A stretch of 50,523 nt of DNA from Fibrobacter sp. (GCA_024398875.1 JAKSIJ010000019.1:1-50523); one strand, 5' to 3'; positions 8,885 to 18,535 are shown, counted from the stretch's first letter. Notes: generated from the sequence alone by a model not told the origin. Translations and numbers: made by a program.

Positions 8885-11800
8885 ATGGCGTTCAAGGAAG
8901 CCGACTTAGAGATTGCGATTAAGGACCTCCTGGTTCAGGAGGGCTGCAAGTACGTGCCCGGCGAGGCGATTGTCCGCGGCGAAGGCGAAGTTCTGATAGA
9001 GCAGGACCTCCGCGATTACTTGCATCGTCGTTACGCTTCCGAGGGCATCACCGAGAACGAAATCCGTTCGGTTGTTCTGCAGTTGCGTTCTCTTTCGGCA
9101 AGCGACCTTTACGAAAGCAACAAGAAGTTTTGCGATTGGTTGTCCAATGGTTTTAACCTGAAGCGCGAAGACCCGGCCAAAAAGGATATCCATATTGACT
9201 TGGTGGATTACCGTGCGTTTGGGGATGGCGCGAAGGCGGAATTTGGCTTTGATTCCGAAGGCGTGGAGTTCTCCGCTGTGGCCGATGTTCAGGCAAAGTA
9301 CAGCGCCGACTGCAATATCATCAAGTTTGTAAACCAATTTGAAATTGTTGGTACGGAAAAACGAATCCCGGATGGAGTCCTTTTTGTAAATGGCCTCCCT
9401 CTTGTCGTTTTTGAATTCAAGAGTGCCGTTCGCGAAGAGGCGACTGTATTCAACGCCTTTGAACAGTTGACTGTACGCTATCGTCGCGATATTCCGCAAC
9501 TTTTTGTCTATAACGCCTTCTGCGTCATTAGCGATGGCGTGAACAACAGGGCGGGCAGCTTTTTTGCCGAGTACGACTATTTTTATTCCTGGCGTCGCGT
9601 TGGCTTTGGCGACAAGCGCCAAGATGCCGATGGAATCGAAAGTCTTTATACGATGATCCAGGGAATGTTCAATCGTAATCGTCTGTTGGATATTTTCAGG
9701 AATTTTCAGTATTTCCCGGATAGCAGCAAAAAGGAACTGAAGGTCCTTTGCCGTTACCCGCAATATTACGCCGCCCGCTCCTTGTACGAGAATATTTGCA
9801 AGGCTCGGAAGCCGTTTGGCGATGGCAAGGGCGGCACTTACTTTGGTGCGACTGGCTGCGGCAAGAGCTATACAATGCTCTTTTTGACTCGCTTGCTCAT
9901 GAAGTCCCTGGAATTCAAGACTCCGACAATCGTCCTGATTACGGACCGTACGGATTTGGACGATCAGCTTTCGGGTTTGTTTACGGGTTCCAAGAAGTTC
10001 ATTGGTGATGAACGTGTTGAAAGCGTGACGAGTCGCGCGGACCTTCGCGAAAAACTGCTTGGTCGCAAGAGTGGCGGTGTATTCCTTACTACAATCCAGA
10101 AGTTCAGCGAAGATATTGAGCTTTTGACGGACCGCGACAATGTTGTCTGCATTTCTGATGAAGCTCACCGCACTCAGACCAATTTGGACCAGAAGATTAC
10201 AGTTACGGAAAAGGGCGTAAAGACTTCTTTCGGTTTTGCCAGGTATCTGCACGATTCCCTGCCCAATGCTACTTATGTGGGCTTTACGGGAACTCCTATC
10301 GATGCGACTTTGGACGTTTTCGGCAAGGAAGTGGATATCTATACCATGACGGAATCCGTGAAGGACGGCATTACCGTGCCGATTGTTTACGAAGGCCGTG
10401 CCGCCAAGGTGGTGCTGAACAATTCCGTTCTTGAAGATATCGAAAAGTATTACGACGAAGCTGCGGAACAAGGTGCCAACGAATACCAGGTGGACCAAAG
10501 CAAGCGCGAAATGGCGCAGATGGGCGTAATCCTGGGTGACCCAGACCGTTTGAAAGCTGTTGCCGCTGATTTCGTGGCCCATTACGAGGCTCGCATCGAG
10601 GAAAAGTCTTCGGTCCGTGGCAAGGCCATGTTCGTTTGTTACAATCGCAAGATTGCTTATCAGCTTTACAAGAACATCTTGGAACTTCGCCCGGAATGGG
10701 GTGTAGCTAAAGTTTGCGATGACTCTTTGCTGGTTCCGGGAGAGGAATTGAGTGACAAGGAAAAGCGAGAGCTGAAGCCTGTTGAACGCATCAAGATGGT
10801 CATGACCCGCAGCAAGGACGACGAAGAGGACCTGTGGAATTTGCTCGGTGACAAGGATGACCGTAAGGATTTGGACCGATTGTTCAAACAGGAACGCTCC
10901 AACTTCAAGATTGCCATCGTAGTGGACATGTGGCTCACTGGCTTTGATGTTCCCTGCCTTGACACCATTTACATTGACAAGCCCATTCAGCAGCATTCCT
11001 TGATTCAGACAATTTCTCGCGTGAACCGCACCTTTGCCGGTAAGGACAAGGGCCTTGTTGTTGATTACATCGGTATCAAGCGCAAGATGAACCTTGCATT
11101 GAAACAGTACGGCGCTGGCTCCGAGCAGAACGTAGAAGATATTACTGCCGCGATAACTGAATTCCGCAACCATTTGGATTTGCTGGATAAGTTGATGTAT
11201 GGCTTTGATGCCAGTGAATACTTCACGGCAACAGGGAAGGGGGCGGAACTTCGTAAACTTGACTGCTTGAAACGTGCTCAGGATTACGCCCAACGTACCA
11301 AGGAAATCGAAGCCCGCTTTATGGGACTTTCACTGCGTTTGAAAACCGCTTACGACATTTGCGTGGGGAACGAAACCCTTAAGCAGAAAGAACGTGACCG
11401 CGCTCATTTCTATTTTGCCATTCGTTCCATTATCTATAAATTGACTCGGGGTAATGCTCCTGACACGGCTCAAATGAATGCCCATGTTCGCGAGATGATT
11501 GCCGCAGCTCTCCAGAGTGACGACGTAGAGGAAGTTTTGAAACTGAATGATGAAAATGCTGAAAATTCGATTCAGAACATCTTTGATAAGGAATACCTGG
11601 AACACATCAACCGCATCAAACTTCCGAATACAAAAATCAAGCTTCTTCAGATGCTTTTGAAAAAGGCTATTGGCCAAATTCGCAAGGTCAATAAGATCAA
11701 GGGTGTCGATTTCACCAAGAAAATGCAGGCCCTTGTGGAGCAGTACAATGACCGTACTGAGCAAGACATTCTGAAAAGCGAAGTCTACGAAGAAATGGCC

Positions 11801-12151
11801 GAAACGTTGACCAACATGATTATGGAAGTCCGCGCAGCCTTCAAAGATGGCGAAGACAAAGGCCTAAGCTTCGAAGAAAACGCCTTCTATGACATTCTGA
11901 AATCTCTTTGCGAAAAATATCATTTCACCTATCCCGAAAATAAATTAATTTCCTTGTCCAAGAAGGTCAAGGAACTTGTAGATGAACAATCCAGTTACCC
12001 GGACTGGGACAAGCGAGAAGACATCAAGTCCGCTCTGAAAGTAGACCTCATCATCCTTCTGGATGAATTCGGCTACCCGCCCGTTGAACGCGACGAAGTC
12101 TACGGCGAAATCTTCGAGCAGGCTGAAAATTTTAAGAAGAACCAATTGTAA
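8885..12151 (+). CDS. hsdR: Type I restriction enzyme, R subunit (HsdR)
   Basis: This is the full-length (1088 aa) motor-nuclease subunit of a type I restriction-modification complex, which translocates unmethylated DNA and cleaves it at a distance. The N-terminal PD-(D/E)xK nuclease has D163 (IPDG) and E177-F-K179. The helicase core follows, with Walker A GATGCGKS (321-328), the DEAH box at 425-428 (SDEAHRTQ), motif III GFTGTP and a motif VI-like QTISRVNRTF. The C-terminal third is the helical region that contacts the methyltransferase core. All motifs are intact, so it should be active given partners. No hsdM or hsdS lies anywhere else in the window, so they must be left of base 1, elsewhere in the genome, or lost. 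It is preceded by rhuM and followed by mcrB. Confidence 0.95.
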   Translation: MAFKEADLEIAIKDLLVQEGCKYVPGEAIVRGEGEVLIEQDLRDYLHRRYASEGITENEIRSVVLQLRSLSASDLYESNKKFCDWLSNGFNLKREDPAKKDIHIDLVDYRAFGDGAKAEFGFDSEGVEFSAVADVQAKYSADCNIIKFVNQFEIVGTEKRIPDGVLFVNGLPLVVFEFKSAVREEATVFNAFEQLTVRYRRDIPQLFVYNAFCVISDGVNNRAGSFFAEYDYFYSWRRVGFGDKRQDADGIESLYTMIQGMFNRNRLLDIFRNFQYFPDSSKKELKVLCRYPQYYAARSLYENICKARKPFGDGKGGTYFGATGCGKSYTMLFLTRLLMKSLEFKTPTIVLITDRTDLDDQLSGLFTGSKKFIGDERVESVTSRADLREKLLGRKSGGVFLTTIQKFSEDIELLTDRDNVVCISDEAHRTQTNLDQKITVTEKGVKTSFGFARYLHDSLPNATYVGFTGTPIDATLDVFGKEVDIYTMTESVKDGITVPIVYEGRAAKVVLNNSVLEDIEKYYDEAAEQGANEYQVDQSKREMAQMGVILGDPDRLKAVAADFVAHYEARIEEKSSVRGKAMFVCYNRKIAYQLYKNILELRPEWGVAKVCDDSLLVPGEELSDKEKRELKPVERIKMVMTRSKDDEEDLWNLLGDKDDRKDLDRLFKQERSNFKIAIVVDMWLTGFDVPCLDTIYIDKPIQQHSLIQTISRVNRTFAGKDKGLVVDYIGIKRKMNLALKQYGAGSEQNVEDITAAITEFRNHLDLLDKLMYGFDASEYFTATGKGAELRKLDCLKRAQDYAQRTKEIEARFMGLSLRLKTAYDICVGNETLKQKERDRAHFYFAIRSIIYKLTRGNAPDTAQMNAHVREMIAAALQSDDVEEVLKLNDENAENSIQNIFDKEYLEHINRIKLPNTKIKLLQMLLKKAIGQIRKVNKIKGVDFTKKMQALVEQYNDRTEQDILKSEVYEEMAETLTNMIMEVRAAFKDGEDKGLSFEENAFYDILKSLCEKYHFTYPENKLISLSKKVKELVDEQSSYPDWDKREDIKSALKVDLIILLDEFGYPPVERDEVYGEIFEQAENFKKNQL

Positions 12152-12191
12152 AATCACACACAAATGCTCATGAACTGAACAGGTGAAAGAA

Positions 12192-15149
12192 ATGAACGAA
12201 TTAGAAGATGAAGAAGAGGAAACCGGTAAAGGAATTGCATATACCGAAAATTCCGAGTTAGACCGTTTATATGACGAGTTTAATGATCGTTTTCCCATCG
12301 ATTCGTTAAAATCAATGACTTTGCAGGAATACACCAATTTGAAAGAGGTCAATAACGATTACTTCTGCACTTGGGTCGAACGCAAAGTACAACAACTTGG
12401 GAGCATCCAAGGAGCAACTTCACTAAAATTTGGAATATACCGATACAATCAAGACCCTAAACAGGATTGTAAAAAGGACGACCTATACGCTTGGCGATCT
12501 GACTTAGGTGATTCCCATGAAGAAGCTTTTGAAAATGTTCGAAACAAAATCGTTCAAGTTGCAGAAGCAGCAAGCGCAGATGTAATTGACTATAAAACTA
12601 TAGACGATTGCAACCTATCCACAATGTTTAAATGGAAGATTGCGTTTCTGTATTCTAAAAAAAGATTGTTGTCTGTTTATTCAAAAGAATCTTTACGTTT
12701 TATTGCTCAAGAAAAAGGAATGGAGCTCTCTAATGGTGATCCCATATCCAAAATACAACAGTATTTGTTGAATTGTCAAGATTGTGAAAATCGTTGGGAT
12801 TACGCAAAGCGTCTTTGGGAACAGTGGGACAATAGATGTACCGAAGCTTATAACGATTTTCCTGTAGACCGCTGGCAATCTCTGTTTAAAGAAAAAAACG
12901 TATTCAAACCAGATAACATAGGCATTCTTAAGAAGTTCCTTGATTTTGGAGGAGAAGCAACTTGTTCGCAACTAGCTCAGAAATATGGCGAATCTGCAGA
13001 CTACTATAGAGAAAAATGTATAAAACTTGCTGATAGAATTGCCAATAGACTGGCTTTGACATTGGAACAAACCTCCAAGAGTAAGGGAACTCTCTGGAAA
13101 ATACTTTTTGACGGCCGTGAAGTTGATTCTTCAAGTGACATTCCCGGTGGCTTCATATGGGCATTGAAACCTAATTTGAAGACCGCTTTAGCTCAGTATT
13201 TGGCCAATGGCGGTAATAGGCGATATTTTGTTGCGAAAATAACAGATGCTCCAAATATTTTTAATGAATCTGTTAAGCATAACCATTGGCGAATGCAACA
13301 GCGATATGATCATGAAGAACATAAAAACGCAGTTACAGCTAACCTAAGCAATGCGATGCAGGTGCGAAAAGGGGATGTTCTTCTTTTGGATAATGGCGGA
13401 GCATACTACGCTTATGGTGTAGTCAAAGAACATCCTCAAAATTTTGTAACTGAATGTTCTTTAGGTGATGCTATAAAAAAACACAAACACAGCTATTCTG
13501 ATAATGACGGCTTTATTTGTTTTAGTGATTGCGAAGCGTATTATGAACAGAATTATCCAGGATGTAATTTCGATTGGAGTCAGTATATTGATGTTGAAAA
13601 ATGGGAATCCTTTTGTCCGAATAATCCTGTAAGTAACCAAGGTGTAATGAATGCCGCAGGACTTGCTGTACATTCTATTTTTGAAGTTAGTGCAGATTGG
13701 GCAAATGGCAAAATTAAGGAACTGGACGAACATTTTGAAATGAGCAAAACGGAGGCTGATAAAATGATGGAAGAAAATATAAAGTTGCTTGAAAATAAAA
13801 AGAACATCATCCTTCAAGGTGCTCCTGGTACTGGTAAAACTTATACGACTGCATCTCTTGCATTGTCGATGATTGGAAAGTTGCCGCCTTGTGGAGCGGA
13901 AACCGATAAAGCATATCATAAGAAAGTGATGGAAGAATACGAGAAGCAACTAATTCAGTTTGATGATGACGGTAACGTTACGAATGGCGGTCAAATTGGT
14001 TTCGTCACCTTCCATCAATCTATGGATTACGAGGACTTTGTTGAAGGGATTAAGCCGAAAACGAAAAATGGTTCTGTATCGTATTCTGTTGAAGATGGAA
14101 TCTTTAAAGCGATTCGTGAACTGGCAAATTCGAACTATGAAGATTGCCAAAAGTCTAAAGAAGAATTGAAATCAGAAGCGGATACAAAAACTGTTTTTGA
14201 ACGTTATTGTGCTCAGATTGAAGCTGATTTGCTTGAAAATGATGGCCTTGAATTGATGCCCAAAAGCATCATGAAAATTCGTGGAGTTTACCGTAAAAGC
14301 GACGGCTCTGCAAAGTCAATATCAATAGCAAAAGCGGCTGACAGTCCCGTTCAGACGCTTTCGATAGACATGATTTTACGAGATTATCAGAATTTCAAAA
14401 AGGGTGTGATAAAATCTTATGAAGATATCAAACCCAAGTACGAAAGCAAATCAACATATCACGGAAATGCAATTTATTACTTTGAACTTTTCAAGAAAAT
14501 GTTAGCTTTTGAAAAGGCAAATAAAATCTCGTCACAAACAGAAAAAGTTGAGCTCAAAAACTACGTCCTTATCATCGACGAAATCAATCGTGGCAATGTC
14601 TCCAAGATTTTTGGCGAATTGATTTCTTTGCTGGAGGCCGACAAGCGTGCTGGAGGCGACCATCCTCTTACGGTTACGCTTCCGTATTCCAAGGAACAAT
14701 TCTCTGTTCCGTCCAATCTCTACATCATCGGCACGATGAATACGACCGACCGCAGCGTGGGTTCCATTGACTATGCCGTGCGTCGCAGATTTGCTTTTGT
14801 GACTTTGAAGGCGGAAAAGTCGGCCATTGAATCTTACTACATGGATAATGCCGAACTTGAAGAAATTGCGGTGGCCAAGTTTGATGATGTGGAAAAATTC
14901 CTGAAAGATCCCAATGTCGTTGCTCCGGATGTTGACTTTGACGACTTGATGGTTGGTCATAGTTACTTCATGGCAAAAACACTCGAAGAACTCAAATTGA
15001 AATGGGAATACGAAGTCATCCCTCTCTTAAAGGAATACAAGAAGGATGGCCTTTTAAGGCGTTCCGCTCCTATCGCTGAAATTGAAAATTTTGATTCGCA
15101 TTTTCCAAAGGAAACCGTTAGCACTTCTTCTGCAAAAGATGACGAATAA
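12192..15149 (+). CDS. mcrB: McrB-like AAA+ GTPase of a type IV (modified-DNA) restriction system
   Basis: McrB binds modified DNA with its N-terminal part and uses GTP hydrolysis to drive the McrC nuclease. This 985-aa protein has an unusually long N-terminal half. Residues of roughly 340-420 look like a PUA/EVE-type base-reading fold (RYFVAKITDAPNIF, KGDVLLLDNGGAYYAYGVV). The AAA+ core follows, with Walker A GAPGTGKT (about 543-550), FHQSMDYEDFVEGI, Walker B VLIIDEINRGN, the McrB signature GTMNTTDRS and the arginine region YAVRRRFAF. I place the start at ATG 12192 because AGGTGA sits 5 nt upstream of it; an in-frame GTG at 12183 has no such site. The stop overlaps the mcrC start (TAATG), implying translational coupling. 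Confidence 0.92.
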   Translation: MNELEDEEEETGKGIAYTENSELDRLYDEFNDRFPIDSLKSMTLQEYTNLKEVNNDYFCTWVERKVQQLGSIQGATSLKFGIYRYNQDPKQDCKKDDLYAWRSDLGDSHEEAFENVRNKIVQVAEAASADVIDYKTIDDCNLSTMFKWKIAFLYSKKRLLSVYSKESLRFIAQEKGMELSNGDPISKIQQYLLNCQDCENRWDYAKRLWEQWDNRCTEAYNDFPVDRWQSLFKEKNVFKPDNIGILKKFLDFGGEATCSQLAQKYGESADYYREKCIKLADRIANRLALTLEQTSKSKGTLWKILFDGREVDSSSDIPGGFIWALKPNLKTALAQYLANGGNRRYFVAKITDAPNIFNESVKHNHWRMQQRYDHEEHKNAVTANLSNAMQVRKGDVLLLDNGGAYYAYGVVKEHPQNFVTECSLGDAIKKHKHSYSDNDGFICFSDCEAYYEQNYPGCNFDWSQYIDVEKWESFCPNNPVSNQGVMNAAGLAVHSIFEVSADWANGKIKELDEHFEMSKTEADKMMEENIKLLENKKNIILQGAPGTGKTYTTASLALSMIGKLPPCGAETDKAYHKKVMEEYEKQLIQFDDDGNVTNGGQIGFVTFHQSMDYEDFVEGIKPKTKNGSVSYSVEDGIFKAIRELANSNYEDCQKSKEELKSEADTKTVFERYCAQIEADLLENDGLELMPKSIMKIRGVYRKSDGSAKSISIAKAADSPVQTLSIDMILRDYQNFKKGVIKSYEDIKPKYESKSTYHGNAIYYFELFKKMLAFEKANKISSQTEKVELKNYVLIIDEINRGNVSKIFGELISLLEADKRAGGDHPLTVTLPYSKEQFSVPSNLYIIGTMNTTDRSVGSIDYAVRRRFAFVTLKAEKSAIESYYMDNAELEEIAVAKFDDVEKFLKDPNVVAPDVDFDDLMVGHSYFMAKTLEELKLKWEYEVIPLLKEYKKDGLLRRSAPIAEIENFDSHFPKETVSTSSAKDDE

Positions 15150-16549
15150 TGGGCATTCCTCTTCTCAAAGCTAAGGAACACGGAACACTTGACGTTCCGA
15201 ATGAACTTGAGGATTATAAAGATAAAATCCGCAAGGTATTTTCTGACGCTTCAAAAGTGGAGAGGGATTTTAGGGCAAAATCTCATTTAGGCGTAAACGG
15301 AAGCCTTCAGGCGAGTTACTACATCGGTGCTGGCTGGCTAAACATTGAAGGTATTGAAGATTCAATCCCTTTTCTAGTGTCGCCAAAGGACTTGAATAGT
15401 TCTGATAAAAATGCGAAATGCTCTACTGATTTCATCAGTATGTTCGTTACTGCATTGAACGTTTCGTCGCTACACGAAGCGAAATATTTCTCGGATTATT
15501 ATTCTATAGATGTCGATGCTCCGCCGATAACTTTGCCTGAAGATCAGGAAAACTTAATCACGCCTTTATTGCTGTTGCATTACCTGTCTTTGCTAACTCA
15601 GTTGACGAAAGGTGGCTTGCGCAAAGGGTACGTGATTAGGGAAGAGAACCTTCAGTCCAAAGTCCGCGGGCGCATACTTTTTCAGAATCACCTCAAGCAG
15701 AACGTTTTCAACAAGCGCGAAGACCGTGTCTATTGCCGTTATCAGGAATACACCACGGACATCCCTGAAAATCGCCTGTTGAAAAAAGCGTTAGAACTTG
15801 CGAAGAGTTCCTTGCTTGACATTCCGAGTTTGAAAAAAGATGTATCAGACGAAATTTTCCAGAATGTTAATAATTTGGAAGCCGCGTTTGACCAAGTTTC
15901 CTGCGAAGTGAACATCTCCCAAGTGAAGTCAATGTCGGAGAGCAAACTCTTCAAATACTACGCAGAGGCGATAAAAGTTGCGAAGATGATTCTGCGGTAT
16001 TTTGATTACGACGTTGAAACAAATTCCTCTAATGCGCGTTCCCAAAGTATTCAGCCATACTGCATTGACATGTCGCGTCTGTATGAGATGTATGTTTTCC
16101 ATAAATTGAACGAAGCATATCTTGGGAAAATCAAGTTCCAGGTTCCAGGTCGCCACAAGACGCAAGTGGACTACATCAAGACGGACGAGAAAATCATTCT
16201 TGATGCGAAATACAAGCCCCGCTATGAAAAAGGCAATAACGGTATCGTTGATGATGTCCGCGAAATCAGCGGATATGCACGTGATAAGAAAATTCTGGAT
16301 TCCTTGGGATGGAACGAGCGTTCCGTTGAAAATAAAAAAGGCAAATTGCTGCCCGACTGCGTCATCATCTATCCTGTCGCACAAGTGGAAAGAGACGATG
16401 ACGAAAAGGTCGATTTAATTCCAGAGCAAACCTGCAAGACATGGGACAATGTCAATTTTGCAGCACCCCTAGCATCAAAGGAAAACTGCGACGAAATCAA
16501 AGCCTTCGAAGGCTTCTACAAAATTGCCGTGCCACTGCCGGTGAAATGA
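15149..16549 (+). CDS. mcrC: McrC nuclease subunit of the McrBC system
   Basis: McrC joins the McrB ring, stimulates its GTPase and cuts DNA. The 466-aa protein shows the McrBC-type order. An N-terminal domain is followed by a conserved helical middle part (LLLLHYLSLLTQLTKGGL, VRGRILFQNHL, YTTDIPENRLLKKAL). The C-terminal PD-(D/E)xK nuclease has D341 (QVDYIK) and D352-A-K354 (ILDAKYKPRY). Catalytic residues are present, so the pair should be functional. The start codon shares one base with the mcrB stop. The C-terminus is followed by a new promoter, so the restriction block appears to end here. Confidence 0.93.
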   Translation: MGIPLLKAKEHGTLDVPNELEDYKDKIRKVFSDASKVERDFRAKSHLGVNGSLQASYYIGAGWLNIEGIEDSIPFLVSPKDLNSSDKNAKCSTDFISMFVTALNVSSLHEAKYFSDYYSIDVDAPPITLPEDQENLITPLLLLHYLSLLTQLTKGGLRKGYVIREENLQSKVRGRILFQNHLKQNVFNKREDRVYCRYQEYTTDIPENRLLKKALELAKSSLLDIPSLKKDVSDEIFQNVNNLEAAFDQVSCEVNISQVKSMSESKLFKYYAEAIKVAKMILRYFDYDVETNSSNARSQSIQPYCIDMSRLYEMYVFHKLNEAYLGKIKFQVPGRHKTQVDYIKTDEKIILDAKYKPRYEKGNNGIVDDVREISGYARDKKILDSLGWNERSVENKKGKLLPDCVIIYPVAQVERDDDEKVDLIPEQTCKTWDNVNFAAPLASKENCDEIKAFEGFYKIAVPLPVK

Positions 16550-16560
16550 CATATCCCATA

Positions 16561-16589
16561 TTGCGTTTTTATTTGATCGGATATATATT
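16561..16589 (+). promoter_or_regulatory. Promoter for the bPH-TM2 gene, leaderless arrangement
   Basis: TTGCGT (16561-16566), a 17-nt spacer and TATATT (16584-16589) precede the ATG at 16596. The -10 box ends 6 nt before the ATG, so the first transcribed base would be the A of the start codon. No Shine-Dalgarno sequence is present. Confidence 0.65.
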
Positions 16590-16595
16590 CTTATC

Positions 16596-17864
16596 ATGGA
16601 TAATTTGAATCGTTATAGAATTTGCACGGAAAAGGCCGATTGGCGTGGTATCTGCGATATAAACGGAGTCGGCTTTGATTCCCTGGGCACTGATAAGGAA
16701 TTTGAGGCTTTACCAAGCTATTTGGAGCCTGATGAAGTTGTTTTTGCGGTAGCTTCGGGAATTATGAAGCAGACGATAACGTCAAATTATTTTGATGCAG
16801 GGCCGAATACATGGCTTGTTGTGTTGACTTCTGAACGTTTTCTGTTTCTGGATGCAGCTCTTCTTACCTCTTCTATTGATTCGCAAAGTGTTCGTCTTGA
16901 TAAGGTGCAGGCAATATCTGCATCTCAGGGCCTTCTGCTTGGAAAAATTGCAATTGATTTAGGCAGTCGGTTGATTACGGTTGATAACTGTAATAAGGAC
17001 GCGGTGAAGGTGATGGCGGATCTTGCCAACAAATGGCTTAAAGACCTTGAAAACGGAGCAAAGGTTCCGAAAGATTCTCCAGAAATGAAGGAATTTAAGA
17101 AAAAAATGTCAAAGACAGATGAAATGGCTTCTTCTGTGTCTGAACTTCCTTCTGTAAATAGAACCGCGGCAGCGATTATTGCAACATTGCTTGGTGGCTT
17201 TGGCGTTCATGACTACATATGGGGGGCGTGGTGGCTTGGTGTTCCCAAGGCGCTGTTAACATCTATTACTTTTTTTCTTGATTCAAGCGAATCTTTTGTA
17301 CTTTCTGCGTTTCTCTCTTTGATAGTCGCCGTATGGGTTTTTGTTGATTTAGTTCGGATATTTAATGGAAAATATTTTGTAGATAAAAAGCCTTCTACGG
17401 TTGCGAATGGATTGCGAGGATTTTTATTGTTGATATGTTTGATTGGTGTTGCGTATTCAGGTTATACTCTATTCTCCGAAATCGGCGATTCCTTGAAAAA
17501 GGATAATGGAAAGTTGGCGAGCATTAGAGAAATTGTTGAATCCTATAACCAAAATGAGGCTGCTGCGGAAAAGAGTTTTGATGGTACTATGTTTAGTATT
17601 GGTGGTGTTGTTCGCTCCGTCGAAAAGAATCCTTTTTGGGGGGATTATACGGTCAAATTTGAGGGGCTGGGGTCCTTAAATTTCTTTAATTTAATTGGAA
17701 AGGTTACTGAAATAGAATTGAAATTTTCAGAAAAACGGGGATCTGAATTGACGAAGGCTCGTAAAGGTGATGTCATTGTGTCGACGTGCATAGGACGAGG
17801 ACTGTTTTTGGGAGTGTATACTGCAGAAAAGTGTAAATTGAAAACGATAAGGCAAAAAAAATAA
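16596..17864 (+). CDS. Membrane protein with bacterial PH, TM2 and OB-fold (tRNA_anti-like) domains
   Basis: The 422-aa protein appears to be a three-part fusion. Residues about 40-150 resemble a bacterial PH-like domain (WLVVLTSERFLFLD, VRLDKVQAIS, LITVDN). Residues about 185-260 are a TM2 domain: two membrane helices with the typical NRTAAAIIATLLGGFGVH and a charged DLVRIFNGKYF turn. A third membrane helix lies at about 274-293. Residues about 310-420 (YNQNEAAAEKSFDG, FSIGGVVRSV, ARKGDVIVSTCIGRG) resemble the tRNA_anti-like OB fold. Function is unknown. PH-like and TM2 modules are common in uncharacterised proteins of defence and stress islands. It is followed by a PIN-type protein on the same strand. 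Confidence 0.65.
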   Translation: MDNLNRYRICTEKADWRGICDINGVGFDSLGTDKEFEALPSYLEPDEVVFAVASGIMKQTITSNYFDAGPNTWLVVLTSERFLFLDAALLTSSIDSQSVRLDKVQAISASQGLLLGKIAIDLGSRLITVDNCNKDAVKVMADLANKWLKDLENGAKVPKDSPEMKEFKKKMSKTDEMASSVSELPSVNRTAAAIIATLLGGFGVHDYIWGAWWLGVPKALLTSITFFLDSSESFVLSAFLSLIVAVWVFVDLVRIFNGKYFVDKKPSTVANGLRGFLLLICLIGVAYSGYTLFSEIGDSLKKDNGKLASIREIVESYNQNEAAAEKSFDGTMFSIGGVVRSVEKNPFWGDYTVKFEGLGSLNFFNLIGKVTEIELKFSEKRGSELTKARKGDVIVSTCIGRGLFLGVYTAEKCKLKTIRQKK

Positions 17865-17890
17865 GTTTCGCCGATATTCCCATAATTTCT

Positions 17891-17932
17891 TATATTCCTA
17901 CTATGTCCATTGCTAGATCCCCCAAGTGTTGA
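17891..17932 (+). other. -10 box and 9-codon leaderless ORF upstream of the PIN gene
   Basis: TATATT (17891-17896) lies 6 nt before an ATG at 17903, which opens the short frame MSIARSPKC and stops at 17932. A TTCGCC element sits 18 nt upstream of the -10 box. The main gene starts 21 nt later after a GAGGGAG Shine-Dalgarno site. It could be a leader peptide, or the ATG could be coincidental at the transcription start. Confidence 0.25.
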
Positions 17933-17953
17933 TTTATCGAGGGAGTGTAATTA

Positions 17954-18535
17954 ATGAAAAACATCATCCTTATAGATTATGAAAATCTCCAGGTCAAGAA
18001 TCTTGATTTGCTTTATGACTTGGATTCTGAAATTTGCGTATTTACAGGACCGACGCAGAAGAATTATTCTGCTGAATTGGTGCAGAGCGCACAAAAATTC
18101 GGTTCTCGTTTAAAGTGGGTTCCTACAAGTCGTCCGGGCCCAAATGCTCTAGACTTTCACATCGCCTATTATTTAGGCCAAGTATCCCAATGCGAACCAA
18201 AGCCATATTTTCACATAATTTCAAAAGATAAGGGCTTTGATGCTTTGGTTGATTTCATGAAAAGTCAAAAACTTTTTGTGGATCGAGTCGTTTCAATTGA
18301 TGAAATTCCTCTCGTTAAGAAAATGGAGGAAATTAAGAAGGATCCTATCGCTTTTATCAAAGATAAGATATTGAATGTTTCCAAACCAGGAAAACTGAAA
18401 ACATTGCAGACCGCAATAAAAAAGTGGCTTGAAGCAGATGACGATGATGTTGTCAACGAAATTATTGAGACATTGAAGAAAAAAGAGTTCTTGTCTATTA
18501 ACGAAGCAGGTAAAGTGATTTATGCGAAAGAATAA
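17954..18535 (+). CDS. PIN/NYN-like ribonuclease-type protein
   Basis: The 193-aa protein begins with NIILIDYENL (D8, E10). It continues with NALDFHIAYYLG (D67) and HIISKDKGFDALV (D92, D96). These acidic residues occupy the positions of the metal-binding site in PIN/NYN-type nucleases, so RNA cleavage is likely. Residues about 110-190 form a helical C-terminal part without a recognised motif. The start follows GAGGGAGTG with good spacing. It lies 89 nt downstream of the bPH-TM2 gene and probably has its own promoter. Convergent with the STAS-GHKL gene, whose end lies 64 nt away. The fold call is well supported by residues, the substrate is not known. Confidence 0.7.
   Translation: MKNIILIDYENLQVKNLDLLYDLDSEICVFTGPTQKNYSAELVQSAQKFGSRLKWVPTSRPGPNALDFHIAYYLGQVSQCEPKPYFHIISKDKGFDALVDFMKSQKLFVDRVVSIDEIPLVKKMEEIKKDPIAFIKDKILNVSKPGKLKTLQTAIKKWLEADDDDVVNEIIETLKKKEFLSINEAGKVIYAKE

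Noticed and set aside
8906-11293. 795-aa open frame antisense to hsdR
   Set aside because: It mirrors a gene with complete HsdR motifs; its translation has no recognisable domains and it has no ribosome site.
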